Shown piece by piece: positions 1 through 9,439 of a stretch of DNA of 64,000 nucleotides (the first letter of the stretch is position 1; each line of letters opens with the position of its first letter). The DNA is from JBEBVQ01 sp037190845. Lineage in GTDB: Bacteria; Bacteroidota; Bacteroidia; Chitinophagales; Chitinophagaceae. The stretch is taken from assembly GCA_037190845.1 (NCBI GenBank), contig JBBCJI010000004.1, positions 1 through 64,000 on the forward strand. Direction: 5' to 3'. The position numbers and the translations under genes are program-made. Under the pieces are notes generated by a model. That model saw nothing but the letters and a program-made list of their open reading frames with translations, ran no database searches and was not told where the DNA came from.

Positions 1-1
1 C

Positions 2-2137
2 AGTGTGACGATCAATCCGAATCCTTCGATTGTCATTGGTACAAATCCGGTGGTATGTTCGGGTACTACGAGCGCATCCTTGTCCTACAGTGGCGCTGCC
101 GGCAGTCCGAACCAATACAGCATTGTATGGAGTACTGCAGCCACTACCGCAGGATTTGGTAACGTGACGAATGCGACGCTTCCGTCCAGTCCGGTTATTA
201 TCACTGTACCTGGTGCTGCGGCGCCGAATACGTACACCGGCACATTGACGGTACGTAACAGTACGACGGGCTGTGTGAGTACATCATATAATATCAGCGT
301 GACTGTCATGCCATTGCCTGCACTTACGCTGACTACGGCAAATCCTTCGATATGTGTGGGTGCGCCTTCAGTGCCATTGCCATTTACGATTGCAGGTGGT
401 AGTCCGAACCAGTACAGCATTACCTGGAGTACCGCCGCTACTACAGCTGGCTTTACAGATATAACAAATGCGACACTTCCATCAAGCCCGATCCAGATTA
501 CCGTCCCTGGGTCAGCGTCCCCGGGTACCTATAACGGTACTTTGACGGTGCGTAACAGCTCGACGGGCTGTGTGAGCACGGTTACAAATATCAGCGTGAC
601 GACGACCGTTCAGACTGATATTGCGCTGGGCAACACCCCGTCCGTATGTTCTGGTGTCACCACGGCATCGCATCCGTATACGGGCGCTACCGGCAGTCCG
701 GATCAATACAGCATTTCCTGGAATACATCGGCAACATCGGCGGGATTCACTGACGTAACGAATGCAACCCTGCCATCCGGCGCCATTACACTTGCCGTTC
801 CGGCTGCCGCTGCTCCGGCCACCTACAGCGGTACAATTACAGTACGCAACAGTGTGGCAGGCTGCCTGAGCGCATCACAGACGATCAGCATTACGGTATT
901 ACCGCTGCCGACGATCGCGTTGGGTGCAACTCCCGAAGCATGTACCGGGGAAGACAACATACAGCTTGTTTACACAGGAACTACAGTATCGCCGGATCAC
1001 TACAGCATTGCCTGGAGTACCACTGCACAGTCCGCAGGGTTTGTACAGGTTTCCAATGCGGTATTATCTGCATCCGATATCAATGTCTTGTTGCCTGTGG
1101 GTCTTCCCGCCGGCACATACTCCGGCGACCTGACGGTATCGAATACTACCTGCCGGAGTCTGCCTGTTTCGTTCAGCATTATTGTTCATGAAACTCCGTC
1201 TGCAACGATCACGGTATCAGGCCCTACAGATATCTGCAGGGGCGACAGTGTAACGCTGAATGGAACATCGCCGCTTGCCGGCGCAAGCTACGAGTGGTGG
1301 AACGGCAGTATGAATACCGGTGCTACGACCGCTACATATACGGCAGATACGACCGGAGATTATACGGTGGTAGTAACAAACTTCCACTGTAAGGATACGG
1401 CCACTGCGGTGCCTGTGATATTATACGCGCCGCCGGTAATAAGTATTGATCAAACCGACACGGCTTTCTGTGCCGGTGGCTGGGTGATGCTCAATGCCGT
1501 TAGCCCGGATACAGGTTTGTCTTACCGTTGGAAGGATGGAAATGCTGATATCCCCATGGCCCAGGCGCACTTTTACGAGGTGACGACCACGGGCAGCTAT
1601 ACCGTAGTGGCAACGCGCAATTATGTGAATAACTGCCGTGACAGCTCTGCTGCCGTCGAAGTAACTGTTTATCCGCTGCCGCAGCCATCACTCAACCGGA
1701 ATGGAGACCGCTTCTTCACGGATGGTGGTTATGTACAATACCAGTGGCTCCGGAATACCCAGGCAATACCGGGCGCAACAGACAGTTTCCATAAAGCATC
1801 TATGCCGGGCGCCTATGCCGTATCGGTTACCGACAGCAATGGCTGCACCGCTATATCACCTACCTACAATCTCAATCAATTGGGTGTGACACCTGTGGTC
1901 GCCTCATGGGATGTGCAGATCTATCCGAATCCATCAGCCGGTGTGGTGAAGATCGCATCACCGGTTCGTGTGCATGTGACGGTCAATAGCATAGACGGTA
2001 AATTGCTGCTGCAACGTGCAGATGCGCAGGAAATAGATCTGGGTGTATTTGCTGACGGCGTTTACCTGCTGCGGGTATATACACCGGAAGGCATGCTGCT
2101 GAAAAACGAACGGGTGGTGAAGTCGCAGTGGCGATAA
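2..2137 (+). CDS. T9SS type A cargo protein with four ~98-aa repeats (5' end outside window)
   Basis: Secreted or surface-attached protein of unknown ligand, probably adhesin-like. The frame is open to the first base and starts inside a repeat, so the N-terminus and signal peptide lie upstream; the GTG at 5 is not a real start. Four tandem modules follow, marked by QYSI/HYSI at about residues 37, 137, 234 and 333 (counted from base 5). Each has a CSG or similar Cys near its start, NATLPS, a GTYxGTLTVRN strand and a second Cys. Two or three Ig/PKD-like modules follow (about 400-625), ending in YTVVVT or YAVSVTDSNGC. The last ~75 residues are a type A sorting domain: VQIYPNPSAGVVKI, then GVYLLRVYTPEGMLLKNERVVK. 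The sorting domain is family knowledge; the binding role is inference. Confidence 0.9.
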   Translation, partial: SVTINPNPSIVIGTNPVVCSGTTSASLSYSGAAGSPNQYSIVWSTAATTAGFGNVTNATLPSSPVIITVPGAAAPNTYTGTLTVRNSTTGCVSTSYNISVTVMPLPALTLTTANPSICVGAPSVPLPFTIAGGSPNQYSITWSTAATTAGFTDITNATLPSSPIQITVPGSASPGTYNGTLTVRNSSTGCVSTVTNISVTTTVQTDIALGNTPSVCSGVTTASHPYTGATGSPDQYSISWNTSATSAGFTDVTNATLPSGAITLAVPAAAAPATYSGTITVRNSVAGCLSASQTISITVLPLPTIALGATPEACTGEDNIQLVYTGTTVSPDHYSIAWSTTAQSAGFVQVSNAVLSASDINVLLPVGLPAGTYSGDLTVSNTTCRSLPVSFSIIVHETPSATITVSGPTDICRGDSVTLNGTSPLAGASYEWWNGSMNTGATTATYTADTTGDYTVVVTNFHCKDTATAVPVILYAPPVISIDQTDTAFCAGGWVMLNAVSPDTGLSYRWKDGNADIPMAQAHFYEVTTTGSYTVVATRNYVNNCRDSSAAVEVTVYPLPQPSLNRNGDRFFTDGGYVQYQWLRNTQAIPGATDSFHKASMPGAYAVSVTDSNGCTAISPTYNLNQLGVTPVVASWDVQIYPNPSAGVVKIASPVRVHVTVNSIDGKLLLQRADAQEIDLGVFADGVYLLRVYTPEGMLLKNERVVKSQWR

Positions 2138-2169
2138 TTATGATAACAGAGTACAGGGTAAATATAGAG

Positions 2170-2216
2170 AAACGAACAACGGCTCCCTACAATGATTTGG
2201 GAGCCGTTGTTCGTTT
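2170..2216 (+). terminator. Rho-independent-type hairpin after the first T9SS gene
   Basis: Perfect 18-bp stem (AAACGAACAACGGCTCCC, 2170-2187, with its complement at 2199-2216) and an 11-nt loop, 33 bp after the stop codon. The left arm begins with A's and the right arm ends GTTCGTTT, so it could stop transcription from either side. The converging minus-strand gene ends at 2350. Confidence 0.8.
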
Positions 2217-2349
2217 GCTGAAAGTGCATAAGCACTGTATTCAAATCCGGGATAAGTAATAGGTTGTTTTGCAGGATCAATGATTATTTCGTCTTCCTGA
2301 TTGTTCATCTTATTTTAATTAACGGAATAACCTGATCCTGTATATAAAA

Positions 2350-4692
2350 TCAGCGCATCAGCGTAACGTCGCCTTTCAACTGATGCACATCGCCGTTGAC
2401 GGTTTCTATTTCCGCATGATAGAAATAAACGCCGACTTCAGCCGGCTGTCCCTTCCAGTTGCCGTCCCATCCGGCCAGTGCCGTTGTTCCTATGGCCTGC
2501 CATACCGGCTGTCCCCAACGGTTACGGACCTGGATATTCCGGATGATAATACCCCCGGATGACAGTATCCGGAAACGGTCATTCTGCCCGTCTCCGTTGG
2601 GAGAAAAGGCGGAGGGAATGACAATACGGGGATCTACTTCCACTCGTACGGATGCTGTATCCGTACATCCGTCTTCGGAGATAGCGGTGACGTAGTAGAT
2701 GCGGGTGGAGTCGCCGTAAAATACTTGTTCATAGGCCTGCTGATCGGGAAACTTCCATTCCGGCGACCATGAGATAACGCCATAACCGGTATTGGCTGTC
2801 GTCTGCAGGCGGATCTCATCACTTTGCTGTACCCTGTACGCGGAGGCATACAGTTCCAGGTGCAGCTCCCGTACGGAAATGGTACGGGCGAATGTATCGC
2901 TGCAGAAATCATTCCGTGCAACCAGCACAACGTCATAGCTGCCAGTTTGATTGTAGATATGTTGTGGCGAAACAGTTTCCGAGATGGTGCCATCGCCGAA
3001 ATTCCATGCATAACGTGATGTGCCCGATGAAGTATTGATAAAAGAAACAGTTTCATCTCTGCATACAACAGCGGGGGCTTCAAACCCTGCTACAGCACGC
3101 GGTAAAGATTCAATGGTCACCGTAACAAATGTGGAACATGTTCCGACACGGAGTTCTACATCATAAGTACCGGGAGACAGCCCGGCTACTATAGTTTCCG
3201 CGCTGCCTTCCGTCTCGAATATGATATTGCCTGCCGCATCCCTGCCGGTAATGGTGTAGCTGCCCGTATCCCCGGACGTGAAGGTAATGGTACCTTCGTT
3301 ACGGCCCTGGCAGGAAGGAGTCTGGCTGCCCATGACCGGGAAAGCAGCAGTACGAACATGGAATGTATCTGTCACCAGTGTACATGCTTTCCTGTATCGT
3401 ACCCAATAGGTGCCCACTCTGCTGACTGTACGAATCGCAGTTTTGTTGCCGTTATCCCATTCATAAAATCCGCCGGCAGTATCCGCCGGCAACTGTACCG
3501 ACCTCCCGGGGCATATGGATATCGTATAGGCAGTATGTACGGAATCCTTAACAGGGAGGATTACGAGTGCATTGGGAAGGCCATGTCGTGCAAGTGTTCC
3601 GGATAGTAATGTAATGGTATTCAATACCACCTGAGCCTGTGTGCCAATCAGGTTCGGATTATTGATCCGGTGCAGCGTTGTCTGGTTATATACGGAAGAG
3701 GTACTTGCTCCAAAATAGAGTTTACCATCCGGCCCTTCTTTAATGTCGCCGATCCCCGATCCGGATTGGTTATGTGTATGCAGCACGGTGGCAGACGCCT
3801 GGATGGCAGCAGGCGTAGTCTGGGTTAAATCGTACTGGACCAGTTGTGAGGGGCTTGCATAGTTGGTAGATACATACAACCTCGTATCATCCGGCGAAAA
3901 GCAGATCCCGTAGTACCGTGTACCCGACCCGATAACCACGCTATTAGAGACAATACCCGTAACCGGATCAAAATCTGCCATTTCCAGTAGATCAGTCCTG
4001 CCGGCTGCCAGCTTGCGCCGGTCATGTGAAAATTTCATCATCCCGGCCTGCCCCAGTATGCCTGTACTGCCAATTGAAATAGGGGAAACAACAGGAGTCG
4101 TGTTTAAGCCTGCTGCTGTGATATTATAAGATCTGTATTCGCTTTTGAATTCATTTCGTACAACCACCCATATATCACAATTGTCTCCCGCTACGGCGGT
4201 CATCCTTTCGCTGAGAGAATCACCAAGCAATACAGCCCTGCTCGTGGATACTACGTCACCTAAACCATTATTAAGCCTTATGTCTACCATACTGTAGTAA
4301 AAGCGTTGTCGTGTGGTAAGATCACTGGGCTCCAGAGAAAACACATAATATATATGCTCACTGCCGGGCAAGGACACGATGAGCGCTCCCTGTGTGGTAG
4401 AGTTTGTGGACACCCCGAGTGCTCCGTTGGGCATCACGGTGTGGTTACGGTTCCATATGTGTTCTCCGTTGGTATAGAACAATAACCTGCCTGCTGCATC
4501 GCATACGGAGGCACAGCCTTCAATGGTACTATTTGAAAACTCGTTTATTGCCGTTCGGATCGGCTGTGGTGGTATCGTATTGAAGTCAAGGCCGGCCCTG
4601 GAACCCAAGGCCCAGACATAACCTTCTTTTTGTGCAAACAGCGTGTGAAAGGAGAAAAAGAATAGGATGAAGATGAGGTAATGTTGCTTCAT
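2350..4692 (-). CDS. T9SS type B (gliding motility-associated C-terminal) cargo protein with propeller-like region and PKD domain
   Basis: Exported surface protein of 780 aa. A signal peptide covers residues 1-20 (hydrophobic core LIFILFFFSFHTLF, then AQ). Residues ~25-390 look like a beta-propeller: repeated blades with LLFYTNGEHIWN, MKFSHDRRKLA and GICFSPDDTRLYVS. A PKD domain follows (YAWNFGDGT ... HIYNQTGSYDVVL). The C-terminus is the type B sorting domain: VIPSAFSPNGDGQNDRFRI, RNRWGQPVW, GWDGNWKG, VGVYFYHAEI, GDVTLMR. Such proteins cross the outer membrane by the type IX system. It runs convergent to the first gene and codirectional with the next minus-strand cargo gene. Function beyond secretion is unknown. 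Confidence 0.92.
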   Translation of the reverse strand: MKQHYLIFILFFFSFHTLFAQKEGYVWALGSRAGLDFNTIPPQPIRTAINEFSNSTIEGCASVCDAAGRLLFYTNGEHIWNRNHTVMPNGALGVSTNSTTQGALIVSLPGSEHIYYVFSLEPSDLTTRQRFYYSMVDIRLNNGLGDVVSTSRAVLLGDSLSERMTAVAGDNCDIWVVVRNEFKSEYRSYNITAAGLNTTPVVSPISIGSTGILGQAGMMKFSHDRRKLAAGRTDLLEMADFDPVTGIVSNSVVIGSGTRYYGICFSPDDTRLYVSTNYASPSQLVQYDLTQTTPAAIQASATVLHTHNQSGSGIGDIKEGPDGKLYFGASTSSVYNQTTLHRINNPNLIGTQAQVVLNTITLLSGTLARHGLPNALVILPVKDSVHTAYTISICPGRSVQLPADTAGGFYEWDNGNKTAIRTVSRVGTYWVRYRKACTLVTDTFHVRTAAFPVMGSQTPSCQGRNEGTITFTSGDTGSYTITGRDAAGNIIFETEGSAETIVAGLSPGTYDVELRVGTCSTFVTVTIESLPRAVAGFEAPAVVCRDETVSFINTSSGTSRYAWNFGDGTISETVSPQHIYNQTGSYDVVLVARNDFCSDTFARTISVRELHLELYASAYRVQQSDEIRLQTTANTGYGVISWSPEWKFPDQQAYEQVFYGDSTRIYYVTAISEDGCTDTASVRVEVDPRIVIPSAFSPNGDGQNDRFRILSSGGIIIRNIQVRNRWGQPVWQAIGTTALAGWDGNWKGQPAEVGVYFYHAEIETVNGDVHQLKGDVTLMR

Positions 4693-4790
4693 TGTATAGG
4701 GTTTGTTATGACGTCATCATACGCTGTTTTAGACATCTAAGCCCTGGCAATACAGCCGGAGCTTAGATGGAAATTAAGTTAATGCAATAA

Positions 4791-6629
4791 TTATTCCACT
4801 ACAATGCGGTGCATTTCAGATCCTTTATCCGAAAGGATTTTGATCAGGTATATGCCGGAAGGCCATGCAGCAGTATTGATCTGTATATTCCCTGTAGCGG
4901 GTTTGCCGGTACGCAACAGTTGTTTACCATTAATATCAAATACATATACATCATCAATGCGTATCGTTGCATCAGCAGTTATATGCAGTACATCCCTGGC
5001 AGGAACCGGGAATATTTTGATCGGGCTGCTTTCCGGAGATAAGCTGATACCGGTGGTAGGAGCTACAGCGGTTACCTGCCTGCTGATCGTATTGCTGTCA
5101 CAGTCATTGCCCAGGATAACGGTTACGGCGTATGTACCTCCTGTGTCATAAGTATGAACGGGACTCGGGCCGCTGCCTGTATTGCCGTCGCCGAATGTCC
5201 ATTCGTAGGTCGTAACGTCCAGCGCGTTGGCTACACTGAAAGCATAGGTAAGTCCGTAAGCGGTAGCATTAATAGCAGTACCGGAAGGTGTACCCGGCAT
5301 GGAAACCGTGATGGTGTCGCTACCAATACAGCCCTCACTGTTAGAGATTTTTGCCCAGTATATATCCGGATCTGTTATCGTGATAGTCCGGCTGGTCATC
5401 CCGTTACTCCATTCATAGTCAGTGCCGCCGACCCCTGCATCAAGTGTCAGTGCCTCTCCGTCGCAGATGGTAGTATCTCTGCCCAGGTTAATGGGGAGTG
5501 AGAGAATTGCTACAGCCAGTGTGTCTGAATAGGTTGAATCTAACGTAGAAGTACAGGTCACTTTGCAACGGTACTCTGTGGTTTGCTGATGGTTCTGCAC
5601 GTTCAGGAAGGTTTTATCGCCGCCTGCAATGTCTGTAAAATCACTACTTCCATGGGGACGTTCCTGCCATTGATAGGCAATATTGGTCAGTCTGGTCACA
5701 TCTTCCAGGGAAAGGGTAAAACTACCGCTGTGACAAACAGATTGTTTGGTGGTATTTACCTTCCCTCCGGCCGGCATACCATCGCAGAGCGGTACATAAT
5801 AACACCGGCAACCCCCTCCGTAACCCCTGACCCATGCATTGCTAAAGCTAAAGCTACTTCCCCACACCACCCAGGGATTTGTGCCGGTATAACCGCCATT
5901 AACTGAACCGGATAGTGAACTGCTCCAGTAAAAGGCGCCGCCTGCCGCGCCTGCGCTTGTTATATTAGCTGCGCCGGTGGGATTGCGATAACCGTTATAC
6001 GGCAGCTTCAGGCGAGAGCTATATGCCGTCGCCGAACTGGTTATATTTTCTTTTGTGCGTACTGTCGCCCAGACAGTAGAGTCCGGCATGTGCCAACCCG
6101 GTCCCAGTGCTGCACAGGGGTCTAATCCATTGGTAGCAGAGGAGGGCTCGACTGACCATGTGTTATTCGGGCCGATAGTAGGAATGTTAGAAGACACCAG
6201 AGCATTCCACCAATTATCACCGCTCGAAGCAGGCTGAAGGAAATTCGGATTTCCCGGACTAATACCCGCCGGATCAATTGTGGACAGTGTTACCTGCTGT
6301 GTGGAGCTGAGCGGAGACCTTACCTGATGTCCGTCATCCCAGCGTCCCCATTGGAATAAGTCGCCATATGATTGTGCATCATTATTAGCGGTAGCTACCT
6401 GACTGGAGCCAAGATTCTGCTGCAGCCATATTACACTGTCGGCGGCCCGTACGATTGTGTAAGTGACCGGGTTACCCCTGTAATTAAAGGTGACAGAACC
6501 TTTGGCTCCGATAGAGTCATGAGTGGGTAATACTGTCTGTGCCATAGCCTGCTGCTGCGTGAACAGGCCTATTGCTCCTGCACAACACAACGTAGCAAGG
6601 GCATTGAAGTGTAATTTTTTCCGGATCAT
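4791..6629 (-). CDS. T9SS type A protein with FISUMP-like and PKD domains
   Basis: Secreted 612-aa protein. A signal peptide covers residues 1-31 (ending QQAMAQ). Residues ~35-285 resemble the Fibrobacter succinogenes major paralogous (FISUMP) domain: WLQQNLGS, LFQWGRWDDGH, GPGWHMPDSTVW, YNGYRNPTGA, GGAFYWSSS. The usual closing SVRCV is replaced by GYGGGCRCYYVP, a Cys- and Gly-rich variant. An Ig-like stretch, a YEWSNGM module and a PKD domain (YEWTFGDGNTGSG ... HTYDTGGTYAVTV) follow. The C-terminal ~80 residues are a type A sorting domain (IKIFPVPARDVLHI ... WPSGIYLIKI). The ligand is unknown. The stop of this gene lies about 100 bp from the start of the next minus-strand gene, so the two may share a transcript. 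Confidence 0.9.
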   Translation of the reverse strand: MIRKKLHFNALATLCCAGAIGLFTQQQAMAQTVLPTHDSIGAKGSVTFNYRGNPVTYTIVRAADSVIWLQQNLGSSQVATANNDAQSYGDLFQWGRWDDGHQVRSPLSSTQQVTLSTIDPAGISPGNPNFLQPASSGDNWWNALVSSNIPTIGPNNTWSVEPSSATNGLDPCAALGPGWHMPDSTVWATVRTKENITSSATAYSSRLKLPYNGYRNPTGAANITSAGAAGGAFYWSSSLSGSVNGGYTGTNPWVVWGSSFSFSNAWVRGYGGGCRCYYVPLCDGMPAGGKVNTTKQSVCHSGSFTLSLEDVTRLTNIAYQWQERPHGSSDFTDIAGGDKTFLNVQNHQQTTEYRCKVTCTSTLDSTYSDTLAVAILSLPINLGRDTTICDGEALTLDAGVGGTDYEWSNGMTSRTITITDPDIYWAKISNSEGCIGSDTITVSMPGTPSGTAINATAYGLTYAFSVANALDVTTYEWTFGDGNTGSGPSPVHTYDTGGTYAVTVILGNDCDSNTISRQVTAVAPTTGISLSPESSPIKIFPVPARDVLHITADATIRIDDVYVFDINGKQLLRTGKPATGNIQINTAAWPSGIYLIKILSDKGSEMHRIVVE

Positions 6630-6808
6630 ACATGATAAATTTTAATCGTTAAAAAAATCTGTTCTGATAAAGTCAAAACAACCTGTAACGAATGTCTTAT
6701 AACCATCTTCTAATTACAAAAAACAAGGGGATACAAAAAGGGGTACAACTATTATATAGTTGATTCAGTGCTTAAAATAAATTTACAGAAATGATATTGT
6801 GTGTGTAT

Positions 6809-8560
6809 TCAGAGCTGTGCCACCACATCGCTGATATCTTCTTCGCTGGAGATACCTATTTTTTTACGCACGCGCTGCCGGGATTTTTTAACAGAGTCGG
6901 GAGAGATGCCCAGCATATCGGCCATTTCGCCGGTGGAGAAATTCAGTTTTACCAGTGTCAGTAAACGGGTGTCTGCCGGTGTCAGATCAGGGTATTTTTC
7001 TTTCAGCCGTATAAAGAAATTTTTATGTACCGCATCTACCAGCTTGGTAAATTCATGCCATCCTTCTTCGGTGATCAGGCTGGCCTGCCGGATACGGGCA
7101 AGGATCTTTTCCCGTTCAGCACTGTTATTGTCCGGATCTTCCGGATGCGCAAAACGGACTTGCTCCAGCTCTTCCCTGAGCTGATCCATCAGCCGGTTTT
7201 TTTCCCGGATGCTATCCACATAGCTGGTGAGTTGTTTTTGCGCATTACTGAGCTGAAGCGTGAAGATTTTCCGCTCTGAAACCTGCCGTTGCCGTACCCG
7301 GTATAATATCTGGATAATAATGATAATAGTAAGCACAGAAGCAATAATGAGCGTATTCCGCAATAATACCTGTCTTTTCCGTTCACTTTCCAGCAGTTGT
7401 ATACGCGTTTCGTGCATTTCAGTCGCTACTTTCAGTTCTGTTGATTTCAGTATGGAAGCATTATATTTTTTTTGATAAATTTTATCATAATGAATGAATG
7501 AATCCAGTGAGATAGCCGTGCCGGAATTATCTTTTTTCTGTTTATAAATATCAGAAAGAATGTTGTAGACTGATCGCATGGCTTCATCGGCGCGGCAATT
7601 ACAAAAGGAAAAGATGCTGTCTGCACGATCAAGGAACTGGATCGCTTTGTCCGGATCACCCTTCTGAACATATACTCTGGCCATAAAGACCAGTGAAGCG
7701 GCGGCGCTGCTCCAATTGCCCAGGCTGCTGCTGAGGTGATGATCCGTTTGTAAATACAACAGGGCAGTATCAGATTCCTTGCTGATGATGTACCCCGCCC
7801 CGATATTACCCGACATGGACGCGATCTCCACTGTATCCTTTAGCGCCTGTGCAATGGCAAGCGCCTGTTTGCCATAGTATACGCTGGAGTCGCCTGTCTG
7901 TAAATTGTAATACACCAGCCCCAGCATCCCGTACAGGCGGTAAAGCATATGGCTGTCTGCAAAAGGGTAACGCGTAGCCTGTAGCAGATAATCCAGGCTT
8001 TTGTGCGATTCTCCGTAATCGCAATATACGGTCCCCAATGCGTAGCACAGCGGACCAGCCGCGGGAAAATTTATCAGCCCGATTTCACGGACGTGCTCCC
8101 GTGCATTGAACAGATATTCTATGCCTTTTATATAATCATTCCCGAAATAATAAGTACGTCCCAATTCATATTCAAAATAAGCAGAAAGCACGGGTAAGCG
8201 TTTTTTTTCTGCAAGCTCCAGCGCGCGGTTATACAACATGATCGACTCAGTATTACGGGACTGAGTATCCTTTCTGCCCGATAGCCAGCTGGCTTTCATT
8301 CCGTAGGAGATAGCTTCCAGTGCCGGATTCCTGTGTTTTTTACCTGTACGGATCAGTTCATCAAAACGGGCAAATACGTATACGCTGTCTGCATGCCGTA
8401 TATTCCGGGCATAGAATAGCATGGATTCTCCCAGCAATGTACGCTCGTCCAGCTTTATCCACGCGTCTCCCGCAGGCTGTGCCCGTAATGTGACTGTATG
8501 TAATAGTATAAAAAGTACATGCGATATCTTTATGAAAATATGTGAAAATCCGGGTTGCAT
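6809..8560 (-). CDS. TPR-containing membrane-bound HTH regulator (LuxR-like C-terminus)
   Basis: Probable transcriptional regulator of 583 aa tethered to the inner membrane. An N-terminal hydrophobic export segment (about 5-27, HIFIKISHVLFILLHTVTLRA) is followed by helical TPR-type repeats (about 60-350). Then come a transmembrane helix near residue 400 (TLIIASVLTIIIIIQILYRV), a coiled coil, and a C-terminal helix-turn-helix (LTPADTRLLTLVKLNFSTGEMADMLGIS split over ~525-555, then SPDSVKKSRQRVRKKI). This architecture is common in Bacteroidota, where TPRs are thought to sense a periplasmic signal. No partner gene is adjacent, and targets cannot be read from sequence; the T9SS genes downstream are possible. 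Confidence 0.85.
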   Translation of the reverse strand: MQPGFSHIFIKISHVLFILLHTVTLRAQPAGDAWIKLDERTLLGESMLFYARNIRHADSVYVFARFDELIRTGKKHRNPALEAISYGMKASWLSGRKDTQSRNTESIMLYNRALELAEKKRLPVLSAYFEYELGRTYYFGNDYIKGIEYLFNAREHVREIGLINFPAAGPLCYALGTVYCDYGESHKSLDYLLQATRYPFADSHMLYRLYGMLGLVYYNLQTGDSSVYYGKQALAIAQALKDTVEIASMSGNIGAGYIISKESDTALLYLQTDHHLSSSLGNWSSAAASLVFMARVYVQKGDPDKAIQFLDRADSIFSFCNCRADEAMRSVYNILSDIYKQKKDNSGTAISLDSFIHYDKIYQKKYNASILKSTELKVATEMHETRIQLLESERKRQVLLRNTLIIASVLTIIIIIQILYRVRQRQVSERKIFTLQLSNAQKQLTSYVDSIREKNRLMDQLREELEQVRFAHPEDPDNNSAEREKILARIRQASLITEEGWHEFTKLVDAVHKNFFIRLKEKYPDLTPADTRLLTLVKLNFSTGEMADMLGISPDSVKKSRQRVRKKIGISSEEDISDVVAQL

Positions 8561-8660
8561 CTTTATCTGTAACGTGGTAAGCTAAAGTAATCATTTATAG
8601 ATAATGTCCGGATAAAATCCGGTTGCTGATTTTTTTAATCAGGCAATTAGTTTGTTTGAA

Positions 8661-8713
8661 AATGTGACAAATGTGTTTATCACATTTTCCACATTCAACA
8701 CATTTGTCACATT
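8661..8713. repeat. ATGTG-type inverted repeat, copy 1
   Basis: Perfect 17-bp arms (AATGTGACAAATGTGTT, 8661-8677, and its complement at 8697-8713) around a 19-nt loop. The motif recurs at 16195, 26879 and 47060, always between genes. The right arm contains the likely -33 box of dcd. Confidence 0.85.
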
Positions 8714-8733
8714 GGATGGATGGTTTATATTTG
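8703..8733 (+). promoter_or_regulatory. Bacteroidota-type promoter for dcd
   Basis: TTTG at 8703-8706, a 19-nt spacer, and TATATTTG at 8726-8733 match the TTTG/TAnnTTTG consensus. The initiation site would be near 8740, about 20 nt before the dcd ATG. The -33 box lies inside the right arm of the inverted repeat. Confidence 0.7.
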
Positions 8734-8761
8734 CATCCGCCTGCTAAATGATATAGAATAA

Positions 8762-9298
8762 ATGATCCTTTCCGACAAACGTATACTCGAAGAAATTGAA
8801 TCCGGGAATATTGTCATCCAGCCGTTCGACCAGAAATACCTGGGGACCAACTCCTATGATGTCCATCTGGGCAAGTATCTTGCAACGTACAAAGACAAGG
8901 AGCTGGACGCCCGTCTGCACAATAAAATCGAGCATTTTGAGATACCGGAAGAAGGTTTTGTATTACAGCCGGGTACGCTCTACCTGGGTGTAACGATGGA
9001 ATACACCGAAACACATGCGCATGTCCCTTTCCTGGAAGGGAAATCTTCTACCGGTCGTCTCGGTATTGATATTCATGCCACCGCGGGCAAAGGAGATGTA
9101 GGCTTCTGCAATACCTGGACGCTCGAAATATCCTGTGTGCATCCGGTGCGTATCTATGCCGGTATGCCGATCGGGCAGCTCATCTATTTCCCGGTAGAAG
9201 GCGAGATCATCAATAAATACAACACCAAGAAAAACGCGAAATACAATGACCGTACCGTACGGCCTGTTGAGAGCATGATGTGGAAGAATGAATTTTAG
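8762..9298 (+). CDS. dcd: dCTP deaminase
   Basis: Deaminates dCTP to dUTP in the cytoplasm, feeding dTMP synthesis. The 178-aa length is typical. Visible signatures are the start MILSDKRILEEIESG, EGKSSTGRLGIDIHATAG (92-109) with the phosphate-binding Ser/Arg stretch, GDVGFCNTWTLEI with the presumed catalytic E122, and GMPIGQLIYF (134-143). The TAGKGDVGF segment also resembles bifunctional dCTP deaminase/dUTPase enzymes, so release of dUMP cannot be excluded. The gene stands alone behind its own promoter and converges on the Bat-type operon. Confidence 0.93.
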   Translation: MILSDKRILEEIESGNIVIQPFDQKYLGTNSYDVHLGKYLATYKDKELDARLHNKIEHFEIPEEGFVLQPGTLYLGVTMEYTETHAHVPFLEGKSSTGRLGIDIHATAGKGDVGFCNTWTLEISCVHPVRIYAGMPIGQLIYFPVEGEIINKYNTKKNAKYNDRTVRPVESMMWKNEF

Positions 9299-9306
9299 TA
9301 GGGGCG

Positions 9307-9396
9307 GGGTTTACTCTTCAATAAGGCTGTCATGGCGGCCACCGAGCCGCCATCGTTTGAGGGTTAGCATAGCTTCAAGAGTAGTTGTGGTAACCC
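9307..9396. other. Nested inverted-repeat element between dcd and batA
   Basis: Paired segments nest: GGGTT (9307-9311) with AACCC (9392-9396), TACTCTT (9312-9318) with AAGAGTA (9377-9383), and a central ATGGCGGC (9332-9339) with GCCGCCAT (9346-9353). A further small hairpin (ATCCCGG/CCGGGAT) lies at 9404-9425. It occupies a convergent gap, so a bidirectional terminator is the simplest role, although no T-tract is present. Confidence 0.5.
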
Positions 9397-9439
9397 GCAG
9401 ACGATCCCGGAGCGGAGTCCGGGATGACAACGTTTATCT

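Noticed and set aside
5..1200. CRISPR-like periodicity
   Set aside because: The ~295-bp periodicity is coding repeats in a secreted protein; there are no short repeats with unique spacers anywhere in the window.
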